This document shows positions 1-7,064 of a DNA stretch of 10,941 nucleotides, piece by piece. Under the pieces are notes generated by a model. The model ran no database searches. It had not been told where the DNA came from and saw only the letters and a program-made list of their open reading frames with translations. The position numbers were made by a program, and so were the translations under genes. Position 1 is the first letter of the stretch, and every line of letters begins with the position of its first letter. The stretch comes from JBBTWV01 sp038062615 (GTDB lineage: Bacteria; Patescibacteriota; Gracilibacteria; UBA1369; UM-FILTER-53-11): assembly GCA_038062615.1 (NCBI GenBank), contig JBBTWV010000100.1, positions 1 through 10,941 on the forward strand. The letters are read 5' to 3'.

Positions 1-32
1 CTTCGTCGTCGTTCCTTGAACTGGACAAAATC

Positions 33-41
33 TGCTATGCT
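33..41 (+). promoter_or_regulatory. candidate extended -10 promoter for the DUF5665-like gene
   Basis: The bases TGCTATGCT form an extended -10 element (TGn followed by a TATAAT-like hexamer). No -35 box lies at normal spacing; TTGAAC at 16-21 is only 14 nt away. Transcription would begin near base 48, which favours a gene start at 58 or 76 over anything further upstream. This is a by-eye motif match near the window edge, so confidence is low. Confidence 0.25.
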
Positions 42-75
42 CCATTTGAAGGAATTTGTGTTAACAGGCCCTAGC

Positions 76-393
76 ATGAATGCAGAAAAAACCGTTCAAA
101 AAGTGGAGCGAGAGGTCCGCAAGATGGATAAGATTCTTGAGAAGCTCAAGCGGGTAGAACTTCAAGAATTTACCAACTACCTCCATTCACCTTGGAGGAT
201 TTTGTGGGCTAATTTTTTGGCAGGAACATCGCGTGGATTGGGATTTGTGTTTGGCGCTGCGGTGGTTATTGCTCTCGTTGGTTTTCTCATGAGTAAAGTG
301 CTTATTCATATACCTGGTTTTGGGCAATTTTTTGATGCTATCAACTTGTGGATTCAAAACACCCTGGGAGAAGCAAAATCACTGAGACCTTGA
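76..393 (+). CDS. DUF5665-like small membrane protein
   Basis: The 105-residue product is of unknown function. Residues 1-30 are charged and probably coiled-coil (EREVRKMDKILEKLKR). The conserved core follows as LQEFTNYLHSPWRILWANF and then AGTSRGLGFVFG, leading into one transmembrane helix at about 54-75 and a short amphipathic tail. The order helix, then Y-L-x-x-P-x-R, then N-F-x-x-G-x-x-R-G-L-G, then one TM matches my memory of the DUF5665 family, so it probably sits at the inner membrane. ATG at 76 is chosen because the family usually begins just before the coiled coil. A GTG at 58, preceded four bases earlier by AAGGA (49-53), is a real alternative that would add six residues. The open frame upstream to base 16 has no support. 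The gene ends in TGA, only 16 nt before dnaE, so the two may be cotranscribed. Confidence 0.7.
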   Translation: MNAEKTVQKVEREVRKMDKILEKLKRVELQEFTNYLHSPWRILWANFLAGTSRGLGFVFGAAVVIALVGFLMSKVLIHIPGFGQFFDAINLWIQNTLGEAKSLRP

Positions 394-409
394 GCCCCGC
401 GTAAATATT

Positions 410-3400
410 ATGTCATTCGTCCATCTCCACAATCACACTCACTACTCTCTTTTGGATGGCCTTTCTCGCCCCAAAGAGTGCGTTAAAATTGCCAAAGCGC
501 AAGGGAGTCCTGCCATAGCCATTACCGATCACGGCGTGATGTATGGCGTTATTGAATTTTATAAAGCTGCCAAAGAAGAAGGCATTAAGCCAATTATTGG
601 CTGTGAGATTTACGTGGCACCGGAAGGGCGTTTTAAAAAAGAAGCTGGTACGCCTATTAACCACATGATTTTGTTGGCGGAAACGACGGAGGGTTACCAC
701 AACTTGATGCTACTCATGACCAAGGCGCAGTTGGAAGGATTTTATTATAAGCCGCGCGTGGATCATGGCCTTTTAAAGGCCTACCATAAAGGGCTCATTG
801 CGCTTTCGGGATGTCTTAACAGTGAAACTTCTGAGGCGATTTTAAATGGGAACGAAGCTAAAGCCGTGGAAATTATTAAAATGTATCAAGACATTTTTGG
901 ACCCGATAATTTCTTTTTAGAAGCGCAGGATCATCCTCAAATGGCGGATCAGATCTTGGTGAATCAAGCGCTGTATCGCTTAAGCAAGGCCACGGGTGCA
1001 CCGCTGGTGGCCACGAATGACAATCATTATGCTCGCAAAGATGACCGTGACGTTCATGATATTTTACTGTGCATTCAGACCGGAAAAAATGTAGCGGATA
1101 CCAATCGTATGCACTATGTGGACGATTTTTCCATTCGCTCACCGCAAGAAATGATGGAGGCGTTTAGGGACCATCCTGAAGCCATTACCAACACCCTCAA
1201 AATTGCCGAGCGCTGCCATGTGGATATTCCCTTTGGCAAAAATCTCATTCCGCGTTTTGACCCGCCTCAAAATGAAACTCCGCAGGAGTATTTGCGCACT
1301 TTATGTGAGGAAGGTCTCAAAGAGCGCTATCCTGAAGCCGTTACGGACGATATTAAAAAACGTTTAGATTATGAACTTCAAATTATTCATCAAGCCGGCT
1401 TTGATACCTATTTTTTGATTGTTCATGATTTTGTGCGCTATGCCAAAGAGCAGGGCGTCATCGTGGGGCCGGGGCGTGGGTCGGCAGCAGGATCTCTTAC
1501 GGCATATTCGTTAAAAATCACGGACGTAGATCCTCTCAAATACGGCCTGCTGTTTGAGCGCTTTTTGAATCCGTCGAGAGTCTCCATGCCCGATATTGAT
1601 ATTGATTTTGATGATGAAAGGCGTGGTGAGGTTTTAGATTATGTCATAAAAAAATACGGACGAGATAACGTGGCACAGATTATTACTTTTGGAACTATGG
1701 CGGCGCGTGCAGCGGTGCGTGATACCGGTCGCGCCATGGGCTACCCTTACAGCGAGGTGGATCATCTCGCCAAGCTCATTCCGGCGCCTATTCAAGGTCG
1801 TCACATTCCTTTAGAAAAATCTATTAAGGATGATCCGGAGCTCCACAAGGCCTATGAAGGCGACCCGCGCGCTAAGGCACTTTTAGATAACGCTATTCGA
1901 TTAGAAGGCACGGTGCGCCATGCGGGAACCCACGCCTGTGCAGTGGTTATTTCGCAGGAGCCGCTGAGTGACTACACGCCGCTCCAACGTGCCACCAATG
2001 GTGAAGAAGAAGGTGTCATTACTCAGTATTCTATGAAGCCGCTTGAGGAGTTGGGCCTTCTTAAAGTAGATTTTTTGGGTCTTAAAAACCTCACGGTGAT
2101 TCGTGAAACCTTGCAGACCATTAAAAGAACGCATGGTGAAAATATTGACCTTACTAAAATTCCGCTCGATGATAAAAAAACCTTTTCACTCCTTGCCAAA
2201 GGCACCACTACTGGCGTCTTTCAGTTGGAATCTGCCGGTATGCGTCGCTACTTAAAAGAGCTCAAACCTACCAGCTTCAACGACATCATTGCCATGGTGG
2301 CGCTCTACCGTCCGGGTCCGATGCCGTGGATCCCTATGTATATTAAGGGGAAGCATGAGCCATCTTCGGTGGTCTACCCGGATCCTTCTTTTGAGACGAT
2401 TCTTAAAGAAACATACGGCGTTGCGGTGTATCAAGAGCAGATTTTAGAAATTGCCCGTGATTTTGCCGGATTTAGTTTAGGCGAAGCGGATGTTTTGCGT
2501 AAGGCTGTGGGGAAAAAGGATCCCAAACTGCTGGCCGGCGAACGCGAAAAATTTGTGAGCGGGTCGGTTAAAAAAGGCCATTCTCTCAAATTTGCGGAAA
2601 ACATTTTTGAAAAAGTTATTGAACCGTTTGCGGCTTATGGATTCAATAAATCGCATGCCACGTGCTACGCCCTCATTGCCTATCAAACCGCCTACTTAAA
2701 AGCCCACTACGCCGCGGAGTTTATGGCGGCTCTCCTCACGGCGGATTCCAGCAACGAAGACCGCATTGCGCTGGAGGTCAACGAGACCGAGGCACTTGGA
2801 ATTTCTGTCTTGCCGCCTTCTATAAATGAGTCACTGGCCAATTTTACCGTCGTCTCCAATGAGAAAATTCGTTTTGGCCTTAAGGCTATTAAGGGTATTG
2901 GTGATCAGCCAATTGCTGCCGTCATTGCCGTTCGTGAAAAAGGCGGAAGGTTCAAAAACTTAGAAGATGCTTTTACTCGCATCCCCTCTTCGGTGGTCAA
3001 TAAAAAACTTGTTGAGTGTATGGCGTATAGCGGTGCCTTTGACGAGTTAGGCGAGCGCAAGGCCATTGTTGCCAGTCTGGATGAGATCGTGAGATTTGCC
3101 AAAAGCGTGCAGGCAACTTCGGTAGAAGGTCAGACCGATATTTTTGGCATGATGGATCCGGCTTCCGTGCCGGAACTTTCTTCGTTTGCACTCAAAAAAG
3201 TAACTCCGTCCACGCGGCTGGAAAAACTCCAGTGGGAAAAGCAGTACTTGGGTTTATTTGTTTCCGGTCATCCGCTGCAAGGTCTCAAAAAATACCTCTC
3301 CAAAAAAGCTTTTCCCATTTCTTCTCTTGGCGATGAAAAATGTCGCGGGAAAACCGTAAAAGTTTGCGGAATTATTGAACGGCTTAAAAAAGTCATGACT

Positions 3401-3907
3401 AAAAATGGCGCGTACATGGCCTACCTCACCTTGGAAGACTTAACTGGCAAAGTAGAAGCCGTGGTCTTCCCAAAAACGTTCCAACAGTTTGGTGCGCTAT
3501 TAGAAGAGGGCAAAATTATGATGATCGAAGGTCGCGCCGAGAGCCGCCGTGATGCCATTCAGCTTATGGCTCAGTCGGTAAAGGATGTTTCTTTGGAATC
3601 TATGGTGAAGAGCGCCAAGGAAACGGGTCTTTTTGATGAACAGGAGCGCTATGTTCGCATGATTCAAGTGGATGAGGAGGATGCCGCGGCAGCTCCCGAT
3701 CCCAATGCGCCGTTTGTCATTCACCTCACCGAAAAAATGGACAAAGCTTCGCTGGAATATCTCAAAACCTTACTCATGGCCAACAAAGGCAGCCGCCCGG
3801 TGGTTTTAAATATTGAATCCGGCGGAAAAACGAAAAGTGTAAAGGTCCCTTTTGGTGTTGATTTGAGCGGCGAACTGAAACAGCAAATTGCCTCAATCGC
3901 TAAATAA
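410..3907 (+). CDS. dnaE: DNA polymerase III subunit alpha (DnaE) with intact PHP domain
   Basis: This is the catalytic subunit of the replicative DNA polymerase, elongating DNA from primers at the fork. Its 1165 residues match the usual DnaE1 length. The PHP domain (about 1-290) carries HLHNHTHYSLLDG, ITDHG, GCEIYVAP, NHMILLA, SGC and TNDNHY. H7, H9, D16, H41, E66, H85, C135, D204 and H206 line up with the nine metal ligands of active PHP exonucleases. The palm has GPGRGSAAG at 353-361, PDIDIDFDD with catalytic D395 and D397, and VDFLGLKNL with the third aspartate, D554. Fingers and a helix-hairpin-helix near 820-845 (KGIG at 828-831) follow. QTDIF at 908-912 is a beta-clamp binding motif, an OB fold lies at about 981-1060, and a C-terminal domain ends the protein. 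ATG at 410 puts the PHP start at the family position; no Shine-Dalgarno precedes it. The gene looks intact. Confidence 0.98.
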   Translation: MSFVHLHNHTHYSLLDGLSRPKECVKIAKAQGSPAIAITDHGVMYGVIEFYKAAKEEGIKPIIGCEIYVAPEGRFKKEAGTPINHMILLAETTEGYHNLMLLMTKAQLEGFYYKPRVDHGLLKAYHKGLIALSGCLNSETSEAILNGNEAKAVEIIKMYQDIFGPDNFFLEAQDHPQMADQILVNQALYRLSKATGAPLVATNDNHYARKDDRDVHDILLCIQTGKNVADTNRMHYVDDFSIRSPQEMMEAFRDHPEAITNTLKIAERCHVDIPFGKNLIPRFDPPQNETPQEYLRTLCEEGLKERYPEAVTDDIKKRLDYELQIIHQAGFDTYFLIVHDFVRYAKEQGVIVGPGRGSAAGSLTAYSLKITDVDPLKYGLLFERFLNPSRVSMPDIDIDFDDERRGEVLDYVIKKYGRDNVAQIITFGTMAARAAVRDTGRAMGYPYSEVDHLAKLIPAPIQGRHIPLEKSIKDDPELHKAYEGDPRAKALLDNAIRLEGTVRHAGTHACAVVISQEPLSDYTPLQRATNGEEEGVITQYSMKPLEELGLLKVDFLGLKNLTVIRETLQTIKRTHGENIDLTKIPLDDKKTFSLLAKGTTTGVFQLESAGMRRYLKELKPTSFNDIIAMVALYRPGPMPWIPMYIKGKHEPSSVVYPDPSFETILKETYGVAVYQEQILEIARDFAGFSLGEADVLRKAVGKKDPKLLAGEREKFVSGSVKKGHSLKFAENIFEKVIEPFAAYGFNKSHATCYALIAYQTAYLKAHYAAEFMAALLTADSSNEDRIALEVNETEALGISVLPPSINESLANFTVVSNEKIRFGLKAIKGIGDQPIAAVIAVREKGGRFKNLEDAFTRIPSSVVNKKLVECMAYSGAFDELGERKAIVASLDEIVRFAKSVQATSVEGQTDIFGMMDPASVPELSSFALKKVTPSTRLEKLQWEKQYLGLFVSGHPLQGLKKYLSKKAFPISSLGDEKCRGKTVKVCGIIERLKKVMTKNGAYMAYLTLEDLTGKVEAVVFPKTFQQFGALLEEGKIMMIEGRAESRRDAIQLMAQSVKDVSLESMVKSAKETGLFDEQERYVRMIQVDEEDAAAAPDPNAPFVIHLTEKMDKASLEYLKTLLMANKGSRPVVLNIESGGKTKSVKVPFGVDLSGELKQQIASIAK

Positions 3908-3919
3908 AGAAAATTTAGA

Positions 3920-3994
3920 CTATTTCTTCTTTTTACCCTTTCTAGTACTAGGTTTCTTCGTTTCTTTCCGATAAGCGTTGTTTCCCTTTCCCAT
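3920..3994 (-). CDS. possible 24-residue Lys-rich micro-protein
   Basis: Read on the minus strand, ATG at 3994 to TAG at 3920 encodes 24 residues beginning MGKGNNAYRKETKKP and ending in a run of lysines. Eleven of the 24 residues are Lys or Arg and only one is acidic. It fills much of the 204-nt gap between dnaE and aspS and is antisense to the likely read-through transcript. The MGKG start and the composition recall tiny basic proteins such as ribosomal protein bTHX, but the sequence is not clearly bTHX and no function is assigned. No good Shine-Dalgarno is seen upstream (TATTTTATTT before ATG), as for other genes here. An open frame this short can occur by chance, particularly in a purine-rich stretch, so the call is tentative. 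Confidence 0.4.
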   Translation of the reverse strand: MGKGNNAYRKETKKPSTRKGKKKK

Positions 3995-4039
3995 AAATAA
4001 AATATTAAGAATAAGGACTTAATCGTACAGGGTTTTTTT

Positions 4040-4045
4040 TATAAT
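4040..4045 (+). promoter_or_regulatory. candidate -10 box for aspS
   Basis: A perfect TATAAT lies 66 nt before the aspS start and follows a T-run. The matching -35 is weak (GACTTA at 4016-4021, 18-nt spacer). Transcription would start near 4052, giving a leader of about 60 nt that contains the AAGGCA/TGCCTT inverted repeat. The sequence is nearly symmetric (TTATAATA), so it could also read TATTAT on the minus strand toward the micro-ORF. Confidence 0.4.
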
Positions 4046-4111
4046 AGCGATCGGTGAGCAAAGGCAGTTTGCAATTGCCTTCAGGGTGATTTTTCGGTAC
4101 CTTGAGCGCTG

Positions 4112-5896
4112 ATGTATAGAAGTCACACGTGTGGAGAACTGGGCAAAAAACAGGTTGGCCAAAAGGTCGTGCTTTCGGGCTGGGTCAATAATCGTCGGGA
4201 TCACGGCGGGCTTATTTTTGTGGATTTGCGCGATCGTTATGGGCTTACACAAATTGTTACCGACCCTGAGCATAACACCAAGGCTCATCAAGTTTTAGAC
4301 TCGGTTCGGCCGGAATTCGTTATTAAAGTTGAAGGAATGGTGCGCGCGCGTCCGGAAGGGCTCGGAAATCCAAAGCTCAAAACCGGTGAGATCGAAGTCA
4401 TTTTAGACAGTGTTGAAGTTCTCAATGAATCCAAAACGCCACCTTTTGAAATTAATAGCGACGGTGAGGTGAATGAGGAGTTGCGGCTTAAATATCGCTA
4501 TTTGGATCTGCGCCGCGATCGTATGAAGCGCAACGTCGAGTTACGCCATCGGACGATAAAATTCATTCGCGACTACCTTGATAAACAGAACTTTTTAGAA
4601 ATTGAAACGCCGATGCTTATTAAAGGAACGCCGGAGGGAAGCCGAGAGTACATTGTCCCTTCTCGTCTGCATCCAGGTAATTTTTATGTCCTGCCGCAGT
4701 CTCCGCAGCAACTTAAACAGCTTTCTATGGTGGCTGGTTTGGACCGCTACTTTCAAATTGCGCGATGTTTTCGCGATGAAGATCAGCGTGGCGACCGCCA
4801 GCCGGAGTTCACACAATTAGATTTGGAGATGTCGTTTGTAGATGAAAAAGATGTGATGGATTTGAACGAGTCACTGATGATGGCACTGTGCGAGGCGATG
4901 GTTCCTGGCAAAAAAATGCTCACGAAACCTTTTCCGCGGATTACATGGCAGCAGGCTATGGATGATTACGGCTCCGATAAGCCCGACATGCGTTTTGAAA
5001 TGAAACTGGCGGATGCTACCGAACTTTTCCGTGAGAGCGGATTTAAAGTTTTTAAAGATGCCGTGGCTAATGGAGGAGTAGTAAAGATGTTGCGCGTTGC
5101 TGGCGGCGGCAAGTTTCCACGCAGTAAGATTGATGAGCTTACCGATCTGGCCAAAGTTTATGGGGCTCACGGACTGGCTTATATAACAGCAGAAGGCGGC
5201 GAGCTCAAATCCCCTATTCTTAAATTTTTGAGTGAGAAAGAAGTCGCCGAATTCAAAAAACAGTCCGGCATTCAAGATGGGGACATTGTTTTTTTCACGG
5301 CCGATGAATTTCATACAGCCGCCACCAGCCTTGGGCAGGTGCGTATAGCTTGTGGGGACTTCTTTAAATTGCGCGACCCGAATGTTTTTGCTTTTTTGTG
5401 GGTCATAGACTTCCCGATGTTTGAGTGGAGCAAAGAAGATAACTGCCTTACGGCGGCGCATCATCCTTTCTGCAGTATTAAAATTGAAGATCTTCCTCTC
5501 CTCCAAAAAAAGCCGCTTAAGGCTCGCGCCAAGGCGTACGACTTTGTGCTCAATGGTGTGGAAGTCGGCGGTGGTTCTATTCGTATTCACAAACCAGAAG
5601 TCCAAGCTAAGATTTTTGAAATCCTTGGCATTTCGCAAGAGGACGCCAAGAACCGATTTGGTCACATGCTCGAAGCATTTACCTATGGCGCGCCACCTCA
5701 CGGCGGCATTGCCTGGGGACTCGATCGCTTAGTGATGATATTCTGTGACGAACCGAACATTCGGGAAGTCATCGTCTTCCCCAAAGATCAAAAAGCCCGC
5801 GACCTCATGCTCAGCGCTCCATCAGAACTTCCCGCAGCCCAAATTGCCGAGATGCACATTGAAGTTAAGATCCCAAAGGTAAAAGGAAAAGTTTAA
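4112..5896 (+). CDS. aspS: aspartyl-tRNA synthetase, probably non-discriminating (Asp/Asn)
   Basis: The enzyme charges tRNA-Asp with aspartate in the cytoplasm. Its 594 residues are normal for the bacterial type. The N-terminal OB-fold anticodon-binding domain (about 1-110) includes GWVNNRRDHGGLIFVDLRD. Class II motif 1 follows (around TIKFIRDYL and IETPML). Motif 2 is FRDEDQRGDRQPEFTQLDLE, with the ATP-binding Arg at 221. The bacterial GAD insertion spans about 290-400, and motif 3 is GGIAWGLDRL at 531-540, with R539. The start gives the typical MYRSHTCGEL beginning. Residues H31 and G83 correspond to positions (His31 and Gly82 in Pseudomonas aeruginosa AspRS) linked to recognition of tRNA-Asn as well as tRNA-Asp. 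Discriminating enzymes have Leu and usually Lys there. Mischarged Asp-tRNA-Asn would need GatCAB, which is not in this window. No clear Shine-Dalgarno is present. The downstream hydrolase is 25 nt away and may share its transcript. Confidence 0.97.
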   Translation: MYRSHTCGELGKKQVGQKVVLSGWVNNRRDHGGLIFVDLRDRYGLTQIVTDPEHNTKAHQVLDSVRPEFVIKVEGMVRARPEGLGNPKLKTGEIEVILDSVEVLNESKTPPFEINSDGEVNEELRLKYRYLDLRRDRMKRNVELRHRTIKFIRDYLDKQNFLEIETPMLIKGTPEGSREYIVPSRLHPGNFYVLPQSPQQLKQLSMVAGLDRYFQIARCFRDEDQRGDRQPEFTQLDLEMSFVDEKDVMDLNESLMMALCEAMVPGKKMLTKPFPRITWQQAMDDYGSDKPDMRFEMKLADATELFRESGFKVFKDAVANGGVVKMLRVAGGGKFPRSKIDELTDLAKVYGAHGLAYITAEGGELKSPILKFLSEKEVAEFKKQSGIQDGDIVFFTADEFHTAATSLGQVRIACGDFFKLRDPNVFAFLWVIDFPMFEWSKEDNCLTAAHHPFCSIKIEDLPLLQKKPLKARAKAYDFVLNGVEVGGGSIRIHKPEVQAKIFEILGISQEDAKNRFGHMLEAFTYGAPPHGGIAWGLDRLVMIFCDEPNIREVIVFPKDQKARDLMLSAPSELPAAQIAEMHIEVKIPKVKGKV

Positions 5897-5921
5897 GAAT
5901 CTATCCGCAAGCATCGCAAGC

Positions 5922-6701
5922 ATGAAGCCAATTGATATCATCAATGTTGCTGGACTTCTCATGGATGGTGAAAATGACGGGATTGAAAAAGAATTGAGGG
6001 AAAAGGTACAGCCGCGTTACCTTAAAACCGTTGCTCCCACGCCGATCAGTTCTGCTATGGAGCATACGTCTCGTGCTGTTGAACGCCTTGTTCTTATGAT
6101 TCGAGATGTAGTGCGAGATATCGAAAGTCAATTTGATGAACCGAATCTTTTTATTGTTGGACGATCTTTTGCTGCATATGTAGCGCATCTTGCTCTTATT
6201 GCCGACAATGAGTTCAGTCTTAAAAAGGTATCAAGAGCCATTCTTATCGAGGGGCCGCTTCATCCCGAAGTTTTAGTGGAGCCGCCAAAATTCCCCGTGC
6301 TTCCGCCGTTTTTTCCTCAGCTACCTTTTCTTCCGCTTACGGCTTGCGGCGCTCATTACAAGTTGCGCCCAGAGCTTGCGCAAGAAGCCGCGAATCGTTT
6401 ACAAGAACTGGGAACATCACATCTTGTGCTAGTACAGGGCGGTTGCGAAGACAGCATTGTTCCGGTGGAGGCGCAGACCCTTCCGGGCGATTTTGAAACT
6501 ATCGAACTTTCCAATGATGATTTGTCGCGAATCCACCCGGCGAATGGGCAAGGGATTATTGTGAAACTTCCGCCGCATATTGGCGGACGCAGCGGGGGCA
6601 TTCGCCGTATCTTCCCGGTCGGCCTTCGGAATCATCTTTTTTGGAGCAAGGCGAAAATGGAAATGATACGGCGAATTATTGAGCGTGCCGCAGACTCATA
6701 G
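5922..6701 (+). CDS. probable alpha/beta-hydrolase fold protein
   Basis: The 259-residue product is not recognised as a named family, but it shows the order of an alpha/beta hydrolase. An initial strand (DIINVAGLL) is followed by a nucleophile-elbow candidate, LFIVGRSFAAYVAHLAL, with Ser82 in G-R-S-F-A. A strand ending in ILIEGPL comes next. An acid-loop candidate is VLVQGGCEDSIVP, with Asp177, and a late His is in NHLFW at 238. The elbow is GxSxA rather than the usual GxSxG. Between residues 120 and 139 lies an insert with eight prolines and several phenylalanines, placed where many lipases and esterases carry a lid. There is no signal peptide or membrane helix, so a cytoplasmic location is likely. 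The substrate is unknown. The start at 5922 lacks a Shine-Dalgarno and follows a 9-nt near-repeat (GCAAGCATC at 5907 and GCAAGCATG at 5916). It lies 25 nt after aspS and converges with the minus-strand pair. Confidence 0.55.
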   Translation: MKPIDIINVAGLLMDGENDGIEKELREKVQPRYLKTVAPTPISSAMEHTSRAVERLVLMIRDVVRDIESQFDEPNLFIVGRSFAAYVAHLALIADNEFSLKKVSRAILIEGPLHPEVLVEPPKFPVLPPFFPQLPFLPLTACGAHYKLRPELAQEAANRLQELGTSHLVLVQGGCEDSIVPVEAQTLPGDFETIELSNDDLSRIHPANGQGIIVKLPPHIGGRSGGIRRIFPVGLRNHLFWSKAKMEMIRRIIERAADS

Positions 6702-6710
6702 TTCTTAAAC

Positions 6711-7064
6711 TTACACCTTCATCCAGAGTTGGATAAGGGTTGCAATAATCGCCCAGCTTACCAGAGCCAAGATCATCGCCCACCAAAAATTCACTTTGGA
6801 GAGTAATAACCAAAAAACTAAAATGAAGTACACGAGGGTGAACTCATATACGAAGGTAGATTTGAGCGTTTTTTGCGAGATGGCGAGACCTTGATCCAAG
6901 TAAAGAAAGATCATGGCCACAATGAGGATAACCGGCAGTGCATAAACCATTCCCGTGTACTTGGGGTCTATGTATTTGGCGATGAGCGTAATGGCCACCA
7001 CCGAGGCTCCACCGAGGACGAACTGCAAAATATAGTAGAAGATTGGATTCATATTATTTTTCAT
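6711..7064 (-). CDS. four-helix membrane protein, GlpM/DUF3147-like
   Basis: The 117-residue, very hydrophobic protein has four predicted transmembrane helices at about 8-29, 37-57, 70-88 and 92-113. The first half (FVLGGASVVAITLIAKYIDP, then a Tyr-Ala-Leu-Pro turn and FLYLDQG) resembles my memory of the GlpM/DUF3147 family of small inner-membrane proteins, whose function is poorly known. The start is ambiguous. ATG at 7064 lies inside the end of the methyltransferase gene (11-nt overlap) with AGGGG close upstream, while ATG at 7052 would begin just after the methyltransferase stop. Either way the two genes look translationally coupled. Its last codons face the hydrolase stop with 9 nt between and no visible terminator. 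The family assignment is uncertain; the membrane topology is much surer. Confidence 0.65.
   Translation of the reverse strand: MKNNMNPIFYYILQFVLGGASVVAITLIAKYIDPKYTGMVYALPVILIVAMIFLYLDQGLAISQKTLKSTFVYEFTLVYFILVFWLLLSKVNFWWAMILALVSWAIIATLIQLWMKV

Larger units (their letters stand above)
3908..4111. other. dnaE-aspS intergenic region
   Basis: This 204-nt spacer holds the possible minus-strand micro-ORF (3920-3994), a 10-bp palindrome CTAGTACTAG at 3942-3951 lying inside that ORF, the candidate aspS -10 box, and an inverted repeat in the aspS leader. The leader repeat is AAGGCA at 4061-4066 against TGCCTT at 4076-4081, with a 9-nt loop. It would sit in the 5' untranslated RNA but has no T-run after it, so it is not a terminator, and no T-box or other known riboswitch is recognised. 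The T8 run at 4033-4040 lacks a GC-rich stem in front and is probably not an intrinsic terminator for dnaE. Confidence 0.5.

Noticed and set aside
16..75. TTG at 16 as the start of the first gene
   Set aside because: The extra N-terminus is not family-like, the candidate promoter -10 (36-41) lies inside it, and better starts exist at 58 and 76.
391..500. Reading TGA as glycine (code 25, as in Gracilibacteria), which would extend the first gene
   Set aside because: The extension would overlap dnaE by more than 70 nt with an unrelated sequence. The other genes end in TAA or TAG, and none of the long genes has an in-frame TGA that would need recoding.
3942..3951. Palindrome CTAGTACTAG as an operator or restriction-type site
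   Set aside because: It is a single copy lying inside the possible micro-ORF, with no partner copies near other promoters.
4031..4040. T-run as an intrinsic terminator of dnaE
   Set aside because: No GC-rich stem-loop directly precedes the T-run; it more probably belongs to the aspS promoter region.
4871..5701. 276-codon open frame on the minus strand inside aspS
   Set aside because: It is fully antisense to conserved AspRS sequence, has no recognisable domain, and arises from the codon bias of aspS.
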